A DNA stretch of 6,314 nt from Clostridia bacterium. Its GTDB lineage: Bacteria; Bacillota; Clostridia; Oscillospirales; CAG-382. Positions 6,038 through 6,314 of this stretch are shown in pieces. Numbering within the stretch: the stretch's first letter is position 1; every line of letters starts with the position of its first letter. Under the pieces are notes generated by a model that made no database searches, had not been told where the DNA came from, and saw nothing but the letters and a program-made list of their open reading frames with translations. Position numbers and translations under genes: made by a program. The stretch spans positions 1-6,314 of the forward strand of contig JAFYOG010000156.1 of assembly GCA_017560285.1 (NCBI GenBank), read 5' to 3'.

Positions 6038-6314
6038 ATGAATACAAAACGTAACGGCACCATAGATTTACTGAAGTTCGCTTTTACAGTAATGGTTATG
6101 CTGTACCATACAGGATATTGTTTCAAGGGCGGCTATATAGCTGTAGATTTTTTCTTTATCGTTTCGGGTTTTTTAATGGCAAAATCCATGAAAATAAGTG
6201 TAAATAACGGGGTAGCTGCTGGAACAGATACGGTAAACTTCATACTGCGAAAGGCAAAAGGCATTTTCCCGTTTTACATATCTGCTTGGCTAATTACTTT
6301 TATTGCTACCGTTA
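6038..6314 (+). CDS. Acyltransferase family 3 membrane protein, N-terminal part (cut by window edge)
   Basis: This is the first 92 residues of an integral membrane acyltransferase of the OafA/acyltransferase-3 family, which by family knowledge moves acyl groups, often acetyl, onto surface glycans. The pattern TIDLLKFAFTVMVMLYHTGY (8-27) is the family opening, with candidate catalytic His24. VDFFFIVSGFLMAKS (35-49) is the second family block, and a further hydrophobic segment begins near 77. The R-x10-H arginine is Lys13 here, a conservative change. A possible GGAAG site (6025-6029) sits 8 bases before the ATG. It lies 14 bases after the ATPase gene and probably belongs to the operon. No stop is reached, so full length (usually about 330-400 residues) and acyl specificity cannot be judged. 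Confidence 0.88.
   Translation, partial: MNTKRNGTIDLLKFAFTVMVMLYHTGYCFKGGYIAVDFFFIVSGFLMAKSMKISVNNGVAAGTDTVNFILRKAKGIFPFYISAWLITFIATV

Larger units (their letters stand above)
472..6314 (+). other. Surface polysaccharide operon, ABC-transporter-dependent class (right end not seen)
   Basis: Six genes run in one direction, separated by -14, 1, 12, 10, 14 and 14 bases when read from the chosen starts, with no internal hairpin-plus-T terminator seen. Their order is initiating transferase, three glycosyltransferases, export permease, ATPase, acyltransferase. No Wzx flippase or Wzy polymerase is visible, which fits export by the ABC pair. No nucleotide-sugar biosynthesis gene is present in the window, so the sugars remain unknown. 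Single transcription from the promoter at 390-418 is inferred from spacing. Confidence 0.85.

Overview
The window looks like a piece of a low-GC, Gram-positive-type bacterial chromosome, most likely Bacillota (Clostridia). This is inferred from AT-rich third codon positions, AGGAG-type ribosome binding sites, textbook sigma-A promoters with 17-bp spacers, a CCA-encoding tRNA-Leu, and protein sequences of the Firmicutes surface-polysaccharide type. I cannot name a genus from this sequence.

Layout. Bases 1-130 hold no gene I can support. Bases 132-316 form a complete minus-strand tRNA-Leu(CAG) unit with its own promoter, structural gene and intrinsic terminator. Bases 317-471 are the divergent control region. 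It carries a strong extended -10 promoter facing right, with an inverted repeat lying over it that could be a repressor operator. From 472 to the right edge, six plus-strand genes are packed with gaps of 1-14 bp or a 14-bp overlap, and no internal terminator is visible, so they read as one operon: a polyprenyl-phosphate sugar-1-phosphate transferase (472-1863), three GT2-type glycosyltransferases (1850-2608, 2610-3404, 3417-4445), an ABC-2 polysaccharide-export permease (4456-5262), its ATPase (5277-6023), and the start of an acyltransferase-3 membrane protein (6038 to the edge).

How the genes work together (inference from families). The first enzyme starts the glycan on undecaprenyl phosphate at the inner face of the membrane, the glycosyltransferases extend it, the permease/ATPase pair carries the lipid-linked glycan across the membrane, and the acyltransferase probably adds O-acyl (for example O-acetyl) groups. 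This is a surface polysaccharide (capsule-, teichoic- or rhamnan-like) locus of the ABC-transporter-dependent class. The sugars cannot be read from the sequence, and the locus continues beyond base 6314.

I did not find a clearly novel system. The points most worth checking are the operator-like dyad over the operon promoter, the pairing of a WbaP/CpsE-type initiating enzyme with an ABC exporter, a divergent GT2 enzyme (2610-3404), and the acidic C-terminal tail on the initiating transferase.
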